The notes under the pieces: generated by a model | Databases searched by the model: none | What the model was told of the DNA's origin: nothing | The model's input: only the letters and a program-made list of their open reading frames with translations | NCBI RefSeq assembly: GCF_028595285.1 | Contig: NZ_JAQQXQ010000011.1 | Coordinates: forward strand, 42,585 to 106,584 | Length of the DNA stretch: 64,000 bases | Source: Erythrobacter fulvus | GTDB lineage: Bacteria > Pseudomonadota > Alphaproteobacteria > Sphingomonadales > Sphingomonadaceae | Direction of reading: 5' to 3' | Part shown: piece by piece, positions 25,587-33,948 of the stretch | How the letters are laid out: every line of letters starts with the position of its first letter | Numbering within the stretch: position 1 is the first letter of the stretch | Program-made: the position numbers and the translations under genes

Positions 25587-25858
25587 TGGGCGAGGATGCA
25601 CAGCTGCTCGCGCTGGCCGACCAGACGCTGTGGGTCACGGCGCTGATCGCCGGGCCGGTGCTGGTCGCCGCGCTGGTGGTGGGCCTTGTGGTCGGGATCA
25701 TCCAGGCCGCGACGTCGGTGAACGAACAGACCCTCAGCTTCATTCCCAAGCTGGCGATCACCGCGCTGGTATTCGTGGTGCTGGGCGGTGCGATGATGGC
25801 GCTGCTGGGCGACTTCCTGCGCGAAATCATGGCGCAGGTGGCGCAGATTTCGGCGTAA
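25586..25858 (+). CDS. fliQ: Flagellar export gate protein FliQ
   Basis: 90 aa with two TM helices (VTALIAGPVLVAALVVGLVV and ITALVFVVLGGAMMALLGDF) and the intervening FliQ motif IIQAATSVNEQTLSFIPKL. Canonical length. The ATG shares its first base with the fliP stop. Confidence 0.95.
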   Translation: MGEDAQLLALADQTLWVTALIAGPVLVAALVVGLVVGIIQAATSVNEQTLSFIPKLAITALVFVVLGGAMMALLGDFLREIMAQVAQISA

Positions 25859-25862
25859 GCGC

Positions 25863-26654
25863 ATGAACATCCTCGACTTCGGCTTTGCCAGTATCGAGGC
25901 GCAGCTGTGGCAGATCCTGTTCCTGTCGATCCGCTGCGGGGCGGCCCTGCTGGCCGCGCCGATGGTGGGCGGCATGGCGGTGCCCGCGCCGGTGCGCATC
26001 CTGCTGTCGATCGTGCTGGGCTTTTTCGTCGCCAGCTGGGTGCCGATCGCCCCTGCGCCCGAGATGCTGAGTTTCGCCGCCGTGCTGGCGGTGCTGCATG
26101 AAGTGCTGGTGGGCACGGCGCTCGGCTTTGTCCTGCAACTCGCCTTCGCCATACCGCTGATCGCGGCCGAACAGATTTCGGGCACCATGGGCCTTGCCAT
26201 CGCGACCTCGATCGATCCGACCAGCGGGGCGCAATCGGGCGCGCTCGGCACCTTTTTCGGGCTGGTGCTGAGCCTATTGTTCTATGCCATCGGCGCGCAT
26301 CTGTTGTGGTTCGAATTGCTGGTCGAAAGCTACCGCCTGCTTCCTGCGGGCGAGTTTGCCTTCGGGGCATGGCGGGCGCAGAGCATCGGGCTGTTCATGG
26401 GCTATGGCCTTGCCACTGCCGCCGCCATCGCGCTGCCGGTGGTGCTTGTGCTGCTGCTGGTGCAGGTGGTGACGGGCCTCGTCGCCCGCTCCGCTCCGGC
26501 GCTCAACCTGTTCGCGCTGGGCCTGCCCGCCGGCGTGCTGGCCGGGATCGCCGCGCTGATCATCGCCGTGCCGGTGATGGTGGAGCAGTTCAGCGGCGTG
26601 ATCGAGACCGCGCTCGATCAATCCGCCGCGCTGATCGCGCCGGAGCCGCGCTGA
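25863..26654 (+). CDS. fliR: Flagellar export gate protein FliR
   Basis: 263 aa with about six hydrophobic segments. FliR features: CGAALLAAPMVGGMAVPAPV near the N-terminus, LAFAIPLIAAEQISGTMGLA and FGLVLSLLFYAIGAHLLWFE. Typical length. It forms the gate with FliP and FliQ. The fliR stop overlaps a decoy ATG that belongs to a short duplication at the flhB start. Confidence 0.94.
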   Translation: MNILDFGFASIEAQLWQILFLSIRCGAALLAAPMVGGMAVPAPVRILLSIVLGFFVASWVPIAPAPEMLSFAAVLAVLHEVLVGTALGFVLQLAFAIPLIAAEQISGTMGLAIATSIDPTSGAQSGALGTFFGLVLSLLFYAIGAHLLWFELLVESYRLLPAGEFAFGAWRAQSIGLFMGYGLATAAAIALPVVLVLLLVQVVTGLVARSAPALNLFALGLPAGVLAGIAALIIAVPVMVEQFSGVIETALDQSAALIAPEPR

Positions 26655-26686
26655 TGGCTGAAGAGACGCGCCATGGCTGAAGAGAC
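26654..26686 (+). repeat. Short direct repeat duplicating the flhB start region
   Basis: ATGGCTGAAGAGAC occurs at 26654-26667 and again at 26673-26686. The first ATG overlaps the fliR stop but reads only eight codons (MAEETRHG) before a stop. The second ATG starts flhB in a different frame. It looks like a 19-bp tandem duplication of the original coupled start, now serving as an eight-codon minigene that could keep translation coupled. Confidence 0.6.
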
Positions 26687-27809
26687 TCCGGGCGAAAAGA
26701 CCTTCGCGCCGACTGCCAAGCGCCGCGCCGATGCCGCCAAAAAGGGCGACGTGCTGCGTTCCAAGGAGGTGGCGGTGCTCGCCGCGACCGGCACGGGCGC
26801 GCTCGCGCTGTTCGGCTTTGGCCCATGGTTGGCGGAAAGCCTCGCCCATACCGCGCGCGCCGGTTTCACCTTCGATCGCCGCGCGCTTGACGGGTTTGCC
26901 CCCGGCGCGCTGGTGGCCGACGCTGCCGCGGCTATCCTTCCCCCCGTGATGACGCTGGGGTTGGCGGTGGCGGGGATCACCATCGCGTCGCAGCTGCTGC
27001 TGGGAGAGGGGCGCTTCAACCCCGGCAATGCCGCGTTCAAGGCGTCGCGGATCAATCCGCTGTCGGGCCTCAAACGCATCCTCGGCTGGCAGGGGCTGAT
27101 CGAACTGGGCAAGGGGCTGCTGAAACTGGGGCTGCTGGGCGGGATCGCGTGGTTCTGGGCCGGGGCGCATCTGCCCGGACTGATGATGCTGGGGCGCAGC
27201 CCGCTGGAGGCGCAGATCGGGCTTGCGGCGGGTGCGATTGTCAGTCTGGTCGGCGCGCTGCTGGCCGGGCTCGCAGTGATCGCGGCGGTGGATTACCCGC
27301 TGCAACGTTTCCAGCGCGACAAGCGGCTGAAGATGAGCCTGCAGGACATGCGGGATGAGAATAAGGAGGCCGAAGGCTCCCCCGAGATGAAATCGGCGCG
27401 CCGCCAGCGGCAGCGCGATCTGGCGCGCGGCGGCGTGGCCAAGGCGATGAAGGACGCGCAGTTCGTGATCGTCAACCCGCTGCACTTTGCCGTGGCGCTG
27501 ACTTATGATCCCGCGCTCGCGCCCGCACCCGTGGTGCTGGCCAAAGGGCGCGGCGACACCGCGCTCGCGATGCGTGAGATTGCGGGGGAGGAAGGCCTGC
27601 CGCTGCTCGAATATCCGCAGCTCGCCCGCGCGGTCTATTTTACCACCCAGCCGAACCAGATGGTGCGCGAAGAACTCTACGTCGCGATCGCCGCGCTGGT
27701 GGCTTTCGTCATGGCATTGAAGCGCGGCCAGCATCCGCGCCGCCCGGTGATCGACGTGCCGCCCGAGCTGCGTTTCGACGGCAACGGAAAGCGCGAGATT
27801 CCCGCTTAA
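26673..27809 (+). CDS. flhB: Flagellar export switch protein FlhB
   Basis: 378 aa substrate-specificity switch. N-terminal KTFAPTAKRRADAAKKGDVL R is typical (usually KTEEPTxKR), followed by four TM helices and the cytoplasmic FlhBc domain. The auto-cleavage site is NPLH (Asn268) where model FlhB proteins have NPTH; the cleaved Asn-Pro bond is kept. A second conserved segment, AREIAGEEGLPLLEYPQLAR-like (27568-27630), is present. The start is the second copy of a duplicated ATG region. The C-terminal tail is basic and proline-containing. Confidence 0.94.
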   Translation: MAEETPGEKTFAPTAKRRADAAKKGDVLRSKEVAVLAATGTGALALFGFGPWLAESLAHTARAGFTFDRRALDGFAPGALVADAAAAILPPVMTLGLAVAGITIASQLLLGEGRFNPGNAAFKASRINPLSGLKRILGWQGLIELGKGLLKLGLLGGIAWFWAGAHLPGLMMLGRSPLEAQIGLAAGAIVSLVGALLAGLAVIAAVDYPLQRFQRDKRLKMSLQDMRDENKEAEGSPEMKSARRQRQRDLARGGVAKAMKDAQFVIVNPLHFAVALTYDPALAPAPVVLAKGRGDTALAMREIAGEEGLPLLEYPQLARAVYFTTQPNQMVREELYVAIAALVAFVMALKRGQHPRRPVIDVPPELRFDGNGKREIPA

Positions 27810-27839
27810 GACCTGCGCCTTTCAGCCGTTCTTCCGGGC

Positions 27840-29270
27840 ATGGAAAACGCAGGCTCCTCGATCATCTCCGCGCTTGGCGCAGGCAGCGGTATCGATTTCA
27901 TCGCGCTGGCCGACAATATCTCCGAAGCCAGCTTCGCCTTTCAGCGCCAGACGGTGGAGGCGCGGCGCGAAACGCTCGAAGCGCAGATTTCGGCTGCGGC
28001 GCAGCTGCGCGGCGCGGTGACGAGCCTTTCCAGCGCGCTGGGCGACCGGATCCGCAACGGCGACCTCGCCCCGCGCGGCGAGCTGGGCAATCCCGGCGTG
28101 GCGCGGGTGAGCGTGCCTGCGGGCCTGACCCCGCGCGGCACGTTTTCGCTTGAAGTCACCCAGCTGGCGCAGGGGCAGACGCTGGTCGGCAATGCCTATA
28201 CCAGCCGCGACGATCTGGTCGGCGCGGGCACGCTGACCCTGCGTTTCGGCACCGTCGACGGAGCGGGCTTCACCGCCGATGCCGCCCGCGATCCGCTGGA
28301 CATCACCGTCACTGCTGACGACACGCTGGCGACGCTGGCGGCGAAGATCACGCGCCAAAGCGGCGGCGCCGTGAGCGCCTATGTCGCCACCGGCCAGAAC
28401 AGCGCGCAGCTGGTGCTGAAAGGTGCCGAAGGGGCGGCCAGCGGCTTCGTGATCGAACCGGCGGGCGCGGGCGGCGGGGCGGTGCCGGGCGATCTGTCCT
28501 ATCTCGCTTGGAACCCGGCGAGCGACGCGGGCGAGCTGCGCGGAACGGCCCGCGATGCGGCCTTCCTCCTCGATACCGTGGCGATGACTAGCGCGACCAA
28601 TCGCGTCAGCGGGCTGCCGGGCGGCTTCACGCTCGAACTCGCCGCCACCAACGCCGGTGCCCCCACCAGCCTCACCTTTGCCAGCAACACGTCTGCGATT
28701 TCCACGCTGATGGGCGATTTCGTCGCCGCGCTGAACGATATTGTGGCGCAGGTGAACGATCTGGCCTCGCCGCTCGGCGGAGAGCTGGGCAATGATCCCG
28801 GCGCGCGCGAATTGCGCCGCGATCTGGCCGCGCTGGCGGGGCAGGTGGTGATGCCCGGCGCGGCAGCAGGGGCTCCGCGCACGCTGGCCGATCTCGGCGT
28901 GGCGTTGAACCGCGACGGCACTTTCCGGCTCGACAGCGCGCGGCTGGGTCAGGCGATCGAGAACAGCCCCGATGCCGTCGCGGCGATGTTCACCACCGGG
29001 CCTTCAGGCGTATTCGCCACGATCGACCGCTTCGCGCGCGAAAACAGCCTCGTCAGCGATCCGGCCTCGCTCGGCGGTTCGGTGAGGCGGTTCGAGGCGC
29101 AGCTTGAACGCAGCGACGAGCGCCTTTCCCGCATTGCCGAACAGCAGGAAAACCTGCGCGAGCGGCTGACCCGTGATCTGGTTGCTGCAGAGCGCCGGGT
29201 CGCCGCGTCGCAATCGACGCTGACTTTCCTGCGCGCGCAGGTCGACCTGTGGTCGAACAGCGACCGGTAA
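27840..29270 (+). CDS. fliD: Flagellar filament cap protein FliD (HAP2)
   Basis: 476 aa. The N-terminus has the HAP2 pattern (SIISALGAGSGIDFIALADN, residues 6-25, then long helix with EARRETLEAQISA), a beta-rich middle (GTFSLEVTQLAQGQTL), and a C-terminal coiled coil (RFEAQLERSDERLSRIAEQQ ENLRERL, about residues 420-446). It follows flhB after 30 bp and precedes fliS, the usual partner order. Confidence 0.9.
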   Translation: MENAGSSIISALGAGSGIDFIALADNISEASFAFQRQTVEARRETLEAQISAAAQLRGAVTSLSSALGDRIRNGDLAPRGELGNPGVARVSVPAGLTPRGTFSLEVTQLAQGQTLVGNAYTSRDDLVGAGTLTLRFGTVDGAGFTADAARDPLDITVTADDTLATLAAKITRQSGGAVSAYVATGQNSAQLVLKGAEGAASGFVIEPAGAGGGAVPGDLSYLAWNPASDAGELRGTARDAAFLLDTVAMTSATNRVSGLPGGFTLELAATNAGAPTSLTFASNTSAISTLMGDFVAALNDIVAQVNDLASPLGGELGNDPGARELRRDLAALAGQVVMPGAAAGAPRTLADLGVALNRDGTFRLDSARLGQAIENSPDAVAAMFTTGPSGVFATIDRFARENSLVSDPASLGGSVRRFEAQLERSDERLSRIAEQQENLRERLTRDLVAAERRVAASQSTLTFLRAQVDLWSNSDR

Positions 29271-29282
29271 GGACGAAAGGTG

Positions 29283-29651
29283 ATGCAGATGTTGTCGCGC
29301 AATCCCGCCGCCGCCTATCGCCGGGTCGAACTCGATGCGCGGATCGAGGCCTCGAACCCCGCCGAACTGACCCGGATCTGTCTGGAAGAGGCGATTGCCG
29401 CACTCGGTCAGGCGCTGCTCGCGCTCGAACGCACGCCGGATGCCGTCCCGCGCGAAGCGCTGGCGCGGGCGCAGACGATCACCCTGTGGCTGGCGAGGTC
29501 GGTTTCGCCCGAGCATCCGCTGCGCGCCAGTCTCGTCACCTTCTATGGTGGTTTGGCGAACCAGATTGCGGGCAATTTCGTGCGGGCACGGGCGGAAGAA
29601 ATCGCCCGCGTGCGCGGCGATCTCGGCGATCTGCTGGCGGCAGCGGGGTGA
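29283..29651 (+). CDS. fliS: Flagellin export chaperone FliS
   Basis: 122 aa helical protein. FliS-like segments: NPAAAYRRVELDARIEASNP (near residues 7-26), ELTRICLEEAIAALGQALLA and a C-terminal helix. It starts at ATG 29283 (GTG 29280 and ATG 29289 are alternatives; GGACGAAAGG lies upstream). It is the last gene of the flagellar block and would bind the flagellin C-terminus before export. Confidence 0.85.
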   Translation: MQMLSRNPAAAYRRVELDARIEASNPAELTRICLEEAIAALGQALLALERTPDAVPREALARAQTITLWLARSVSPEHPLRASLVTFYGGLANQIAGNFVRARAEEIARVRGDLGDLLAAAG

Positions 29652-29659
29652 GCGGCGCA

Positions 29660-29703
29660 AAATGTTTCACGTGGAAGCGAAGCTCTGCAAAGCAGAAACA
29701 TTT
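29660..29703. other. Palindromic intergenic element with a parS-like 16-mer
   Basis: Between convergent fliS and the hydrolase gene. TGTTTCACGTGGAAGC (29663-29678) matches 13 of 16 bases of the chromosomal parS consensus TGTTTCACGTGAAACA, with the left half perfect. AAATGTTTC (29660-29668) and GAAACATTT (29695-29703) form a 9-bp inverted repeat around it, and TCTGC-aaa-GCAGA makes a small inner stem. It could instead be a bidirectional terminator hairpin, though no T-tract follows. Confidence 0.35.
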
Positions 29704-29718
29704 GAAGAACAAGGCCTG

Positions 29719-30594
29719 CTAGCCGATGAACCCGGCGATGATCCGTGCTGCGTCGGCGGGGTCTTCGAAGGGGTGGAAATGGGTGCGATCGGGGCGGTGC
29801 AGATCGGTGCCCTGCGGCAGGACCGACGCAAGATCGGGCCATGTGGGTGAGCTCTTGAAGTCGTTGAGGTCGCTCATCTGCGCGCGCACCACCAGCACCG
29901 GAATATCGACATGCCGCGCCGCATCGAGGATCGCACCATTGCTGCGGCTGGAGGCGTAGACGCTCGCCTCGACCTCTGGCGCGCAGGCCAGTTCCATACC
30001 TTCGCCCGACGCAGCCGGAACAAGGCCGTAGGTGCAGTAATCCGCGAAAACCCGTGCATCGAACAGGCAATAGGGATCCCGCGCGCGGAACCGCTCCATC
30101 ATTGCCTGTGCCGAGGCGAAGTTGCGCTTGCGCCGGATCGCGGGGTGGGGATTGTCTGCCGTGTATAGCGGCTGTCCGGGCGCATAGAATTCGGGCGCGA
30201 GGATCACCGGATCGAACAGCACGAGGCGGCTGAAGGCCGAAGGGTGATCGGCGGCGACCTGCAACAGCGTGTGCGCCCCCATCGAATGGCCGATGCCGAT
30301 AGCGCCGGTGATGCCCGCCTGTTCCAGAAATTCCACCACATCGCGCGCCACCACGCGCCAGTCCTCGATCGGGCCGCCGCCCGATTGGCCGTGTCCGCGC
30401 AGGTCGATCGCATAGGCGGGGTGCGCGGGGAATTGTTCGATGATCGCGTCGAATACCCGACCGTGAAACCCCGTCGCATGGGCGAAGACCAGCGGCACGG
30501 CGGCACTGTCGGTCCCGGCCCATTCGTGGACCGCAAGATCGATACCGTTGACGTGATAAAGGCAGGTGGCGGGTGCGGGACGGCTGGTGTTCAT
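29719..30594 (-). CDS. Alpha/beta hydrolase
   Basis: 291 aa. Alpha/beta hydrolase fold with the oxyanion segment VFAHATGFHGRVFD (residues 37-50), nucleophile elbow GIGHSMGAH (Ser near 105), acid region VLVVRAQMSD and C-terminal histidine in RTHFHPFEDP. ATG 30594 is chosen over an upstream TTG. It is a single gene convergent with the flagellar operon. The natural substrate cannot be told from sequence. Confidence 0.85.
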   Translation of the reverse strand: MNTSRPAPATCLYHVNGIDLAVHEWAGTDSAAVPLVFAHATGFHGRVFDAIIEQFPAHPAYAIDLRGHGQSGGGPIEDWRVVARDVVEFLEQAGITGAIGIGHSMGAHTLLQVAADHPSAFSRLVLFDPVILAPEFYAPGQPLYTADNPHPAIRRKRNFASAQAMMERFRARDPYCLFDARVFADYCTYGLVPAASGEGMELACAPEVEASVYASSRSNGAILDAARHVDIPVLVVRAQMSDLNDFKSSPTWPDLASVLPQGTDLHRPDRTHFHPFEDPADAARIIAGFIG

Positions 30595-30649
30595 GGCCTT
30601 GCCCAACCGGATAGCGGCGGCAGTGTCAATCGCGCGCTTTTGGCAGGGG

Positions 30650-32143
30650 TTATTCCGCCGGAACGGGTTCGCCTTCGCTCTGCGACCGCGCGAAACGCAG
30701 GGCTTCGGTCAGCCGCTCGGGTGCGATCAGGCGGAGCGCGGCGAGGTAAAGCGCCACGCCCAGCGGAACCGCAATCGCCAGCGACAGCAGTGGTAGCACC
30801 GGCGGCATCGCCCGCAATGCCAGCGCCACCCCTGCCGCCATCGCCAGCGCGGCGGCCAGCGGCGGTGCAATCGCGTGCGCCAGCCCGCCAAGCCGTAGTC
30901 CCAGCAACCGGCCCGACAGGCGGATCGTCGCGGCGGTCAGCACCGCCATCCCGCCAACCCAGCCCCAGGCAAAGCCGGTCACACCGAAATGCGAACCCGT
31001 GAAGAAGGCCAGCGGCATGATCACACTGCCGAGCATGGTGATCCGCAGCGCCACCTGCGGCACCCCGCGCGCATTGGTCGCCGGGGCGAACAGGATCTGC
31101 AACGTCAGCATTGCCATGGCCGCGGCAAGGATCGGCAGCAGCGGGACAATCTCCAGCCATTTTTCACCCAGCAGCACCGGAACCAGCACCGGGGCGACCA
31201 CCGCCAGTCCGGCATAGGCGGGCAGCGCCACCAGCATCACCAGCCGGATTGTGGCGAGCAGCGGCTCGGGCCCGACCGCCTGCTGGCGCGAATAGGCGGC
31301 ATAGGCGACTTCGTTGATCGGCGGCACGAACTTGGCGGCGAGCAGCTGCGCGAGGAACAGGCCGGTGGTGTAGACCCCGAGGCTGTGCGCATCCAGCACG
31401 CGCCCGGCGATCATCACGTCGGCCTGGCTCTGCACGAACCAGAACAGCTGGGTCGCGGTCATCACCCCGCCGAAGCCGGCGATATGGCCTGCGCCCGCAA
31501 AGCGGAAGCTGGGGCGGACCGGGGCGCGGGCGGCCCATGTCATGCCGATTGCCTCGGTAAAAAACATCGCCATCGGTGCGACGACCAGCGTCCACACCCC
31601 CCAGCCCGAAAATGCCCCGGTAAGCGCGGTGCCCGCGCCCGCCAGCGCCGCGGCGAGACGAACCTGCGCGGGACGGCGGAAATCCATTTTTCGGCTGAGG
31701 ATGGCGTGCGGCAGCGCGCAGAACGGCACCGCGAGATAGAGCAGCGACTGCACCCGCAAAAGCTGAGTTACCTGCGGCTGTTCGAACCACAATGCCACCA
31801 GCGGTGCGGCAAGGAATTGGATCAGTGCCAGCCCGCAATTGAGCAGGATCAGCATCCCCAGCGTCTGGCGTAGGCGTTCCTCGCTCACTTCCGGTTCGCG
31901 GATCAGCGCGGATGCCAGCCCCCAGCCGTTCATCGTGCTGAGCAGCACCAGCATCACCTGCGCCATCGCGAACAGACCGTAATCTTCCGGCGCAAGCAAG
32001 CGGATCACGATCAGCGTCGAGCACCACGAGACGATCTGCGTCAGCACCTGACTGCCCGAACGCCAGATCACCGCCGTGCGCACCTGCGCGGCGAGCGACG
32101 GGACGGGCCTGCCGGCGCCTTTCAGGGGATCGGCGTCAGGCAT
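30650..32143 (-). CDS. Oligosaccharide flippase (Wzx/polysaccharide biosynthesis family)
   Basis: 497 aa with about 12-14 hydrophobic segments. The N-terminal region (AVIWRSGSQVLTQIVSWCST LIVIRLLAPEDYGLFAMAQ) is the signature of the lipopolysaccharide/teichoic flippase family (MOP exporters). ATG 32143 overlaps the end of the upstream transferase gene by 8 bp, so the two form an operon, probably for an exported polysaccharide or capsule. Confidence 0.87.
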   Translation of the reverse strand: MPDADPLKGAGRPVPSLAAQVRTAVIWRSGSQVLTQIVSWCSTLIVIRLLAPEDYGLFAMAQVMLVLLSTMNGWGLASALIREPEVSEERLRQTLGMLILLNCGLALIQFLAAPLVALWFEQPQVTQLLRVQSLLYLAVPFCALPHAILSRKMDFRRPAQVRLAAALAGAGTALTGAFSGWGVWTLVVAPMAMFFTEAIGMTWAARAPVRPSFRFAGAGHIAGFGGVMTATQLFWFVQSQADVMIAGRVLDAHSLGVYTTGLFLAQLLAAKFVPPINEVAYAAYSRQQAVGPEPLLATIRLVMLVALPAYAGLAVVAPVLVPVLLGEKWLEIVPLLPILAAAMAMLTLQILFAPATNARGVPQVALRITMLGSVIMPLAFFTGSHFGVTGFAWGWVGGMAVLTAATIRLSGRLLGLRLGGLAHAIAPPLAAALAMAAGVALALRAMPPVLPLLSLAIAVPLGVALYLAALRLIAPERLTEALRFARSQSEGEPVPAE

Positions 32144-33248
32144 CGACAAGGACTTTCGGCGTCAGGGCAGAGCTTCCGCTGCGTTGCAATTCATCCCCCC
32201 ACAGACGGGCGATCAGCTTCGCCAGCGGGCGGCTGCGCACCAGCAGCAGATCCGCCATATCATAGCCTGCGACCGCGCCCATTTCCCGCTTGTAACCGCT
32301 GTCTCCCGCGCCGAGGTCCATCACGCTCTGGCCGTCGTCAATCGCATCGCTCACCGCGCGGTAATTGACGATCTTGCCGACATCGTACTTGCCCAGATCG
32401 CTGACATAGGTTCCGGCGATGCCATACTGCACCGCGCCGTCGTCGCAATCGAAGCTGAAGGCGACCGCGCGGCCATCGATGGTCAGGATCGTGGCGCACA
32501 GCATTTCGGCCAGTACCGGATCGGCAATGGCAGTGCGCCAGATCCCGCGTTGCGTCTCTGTCAGGAACTTCGCGCCGCGGGTGTCGGTGGAGGATGCGAT
32601 CCAGCTTGCCGCTTCGACCGCCGCGAGCTGTTCGAACACCTGATCGTTCCACCCCGCGCCGCGCACGTGGTGCCACGCCACCGTCCCGAGCTTTTGCAGG
32701 CGCCGTTCGGCGCGGGCCAGCCGTTTGGCAGTGGATGGGCGCGGCCAGCCCTGGCTGCGGGCCTGTTTCAGATCGATCAGCCAACTGGTGCCCGCCGGGC
32801 GCGACAGCACCGTCCATCCGGCCAGCTGTGCCGCCGCGATCAGCATCTGGTTGGCCGGATCGTCCATCCGCACCGGCCCGAGCCGCAAGACCCGGCCGAG
32901 AAGCTTTGGCCCGGCCCGTTCGAGCCCCTGGGCCAGTTCGACAGGATTGCAGTCTTCGGCGACCGGCGCGCCCCTGAACGGCCAATAGGCCCCGGGAACC
33001 TTGCGCAATCGCCCGATCGCCGGACCAAGCGCCACGGTGGGGAGCGCGGCGATAATCTCGCCATTTTCATCCCCGCGCCGGATCAGGAGGGTACGGCCCG
33101 GATGCTGTCCGGCACCGCCACGATACCACGCCGCGCGCAGAAAGCCGCGCCGCGCGAGGGCGCGGTCTGCGAGCGCGTCGATCTCGGGCGCGAAGCCTTC
33201 GACCGCCGTGACCGTGATACGGTCGGCTGCAATCCTGCTTTCGTACAT
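32136..33248 (-). CDS. GNAT/FemAB-like acyltransferase (CelD/BcsL-type)
   Basis: 370 aa with a C-terminal GNAT-like domain (STAKRLARAERRLQKLGTVA, FLTETQRGIWRTAIAD, MLCATILTIDGRAVAFSFDC, ending DLGAGDSGYKREMGA), the pattern of 'GNAT family N-acetyltransferase / cellulose biosynthesis CelD' proteins. It is coupled to the flippase gene by an 8-bp overlap, which suggests modification of a cell-surface glycan precursor. The acceptor is unknown. Confidence 0.72.
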   Translation of the reverse strand: MYESRIAADRITVTAVEGFAPEIDALADRALARRGFLRAAWYRGGAGQHPGRTLLIRRGDENGEIIAALPTVALGPAIGRLRKVPGAYWPFRGAPVAEDCNPVELAQGLERAGPKLLGRVLRLGPVRMDDPANQMLIAAAQLAGWTVLSRPAGTSWLIDLKQARSQGWPRPSTAKRLARAERRLQKLGTVAWHHVRGAGWNDQVFEQLAAVEAASWIASSTDTRGAKFLTETQRGIWRTAIADPVLAEMLCATILTIDGRAVAFSFDCDDGAVQYGIAGTYVSDLGKYDVGKIVNYRAVSDAIDDGQSVMDLGAGDSGYKREMGAVAGYDMADLLLVRSRPLAKLIARLWGDELQRSGSSALTPKVLVDA

Positions 33249-33422
33249 TGCTCACCATCGCGCGCCGCCCGGAATTGCGGGCTCTTGCGGGTTTAGCGCG
33301 GCGGTGTAACCACCCGGTTAACCACCTGCGGGGGAACCGTGCGCGACGGCATTGATTGACATTGCCGGTATGCTTGGGGAAACGCGCCGCACGCACTGCC
33401 GCCCCTGACCCACCAGCGCTTC

Positions 33423-33938
33423 ATGCCGGAGACCCTCTTGCCCGACCCTCTGATGCCCGGCCCGGCCACCTTCCGCCAGCTGATGGGGCAATTCGCGACC
33501 GGCGTTGCAGTGGTGTCGGTGGAGACCGGCAACGGCGCGCTGGCGGCGATGACGATCAATTCGCTGGTCTCGGTCTCGCTCGAACCGATGCTGGTGAGCT
33601 GGAGCCTGCAGAACAGCGCGAGCCAGTTTGCCGCCTATGCCGATGCGCCGCGTTTTGCGTTCAGCATTCTGGCAGAAGGCCAGCAGACCATCGCCCGGCG
33701 CTATGCCGCGCGCGGCAGCAGCGCGCTGAGCCAGGCCGATTTCGAGACAGGCACGCATGGTCTGCCGGTTATTGCCGGTGCGCTCGGCCATGTCGCCTGC
33801 CGCCGCCACGCGGTGCATCCGGCAGGCGATCACACCCTGATCCTCGGCGAGGTCGAGGCGCTGGCGCTGGGCCAGGGCGGCGGTCGCCCGCTGGTGTTCT
33901 TCGGCGGGCGGTTCGGAGCGTTAGGACACGACGCCTAA
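33423..33938 (+). CDS. Flavin reductase family protein (FMN-binding split barrel)
   Basis: 171 aa. Family motifs FRQLMGQFATGVAVVSVETG (residues 17-36), AAMTINSLVSVSLEPMLVSW (41-60) and SQFAAYADAPRFAFSILAEG, with C-terminal HTLILGEVEAL. Such proteins supply reduced flavin to two-component monooxygenases. No partner oxygenase is adjacent. In-frame ATG 33453 is an alternative start. Confidence 0.88.
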   Translation: MPETLLPDPLMPGPATFRQLMGQFATGVAVVSVETGNGALAAMTINSLVSVSLEPMLVSWSLQNSASQFAAYADAPRFAFSILAEGQQTIARRYAARGSSALSQADFETGTHGLPVIAGALGHVACRRHAVHPAGDHTLILGEVEALALGQGGGRPLVFFGGRFGALGHDA

Positions 33939-33948
33939 GGTAAGGACC

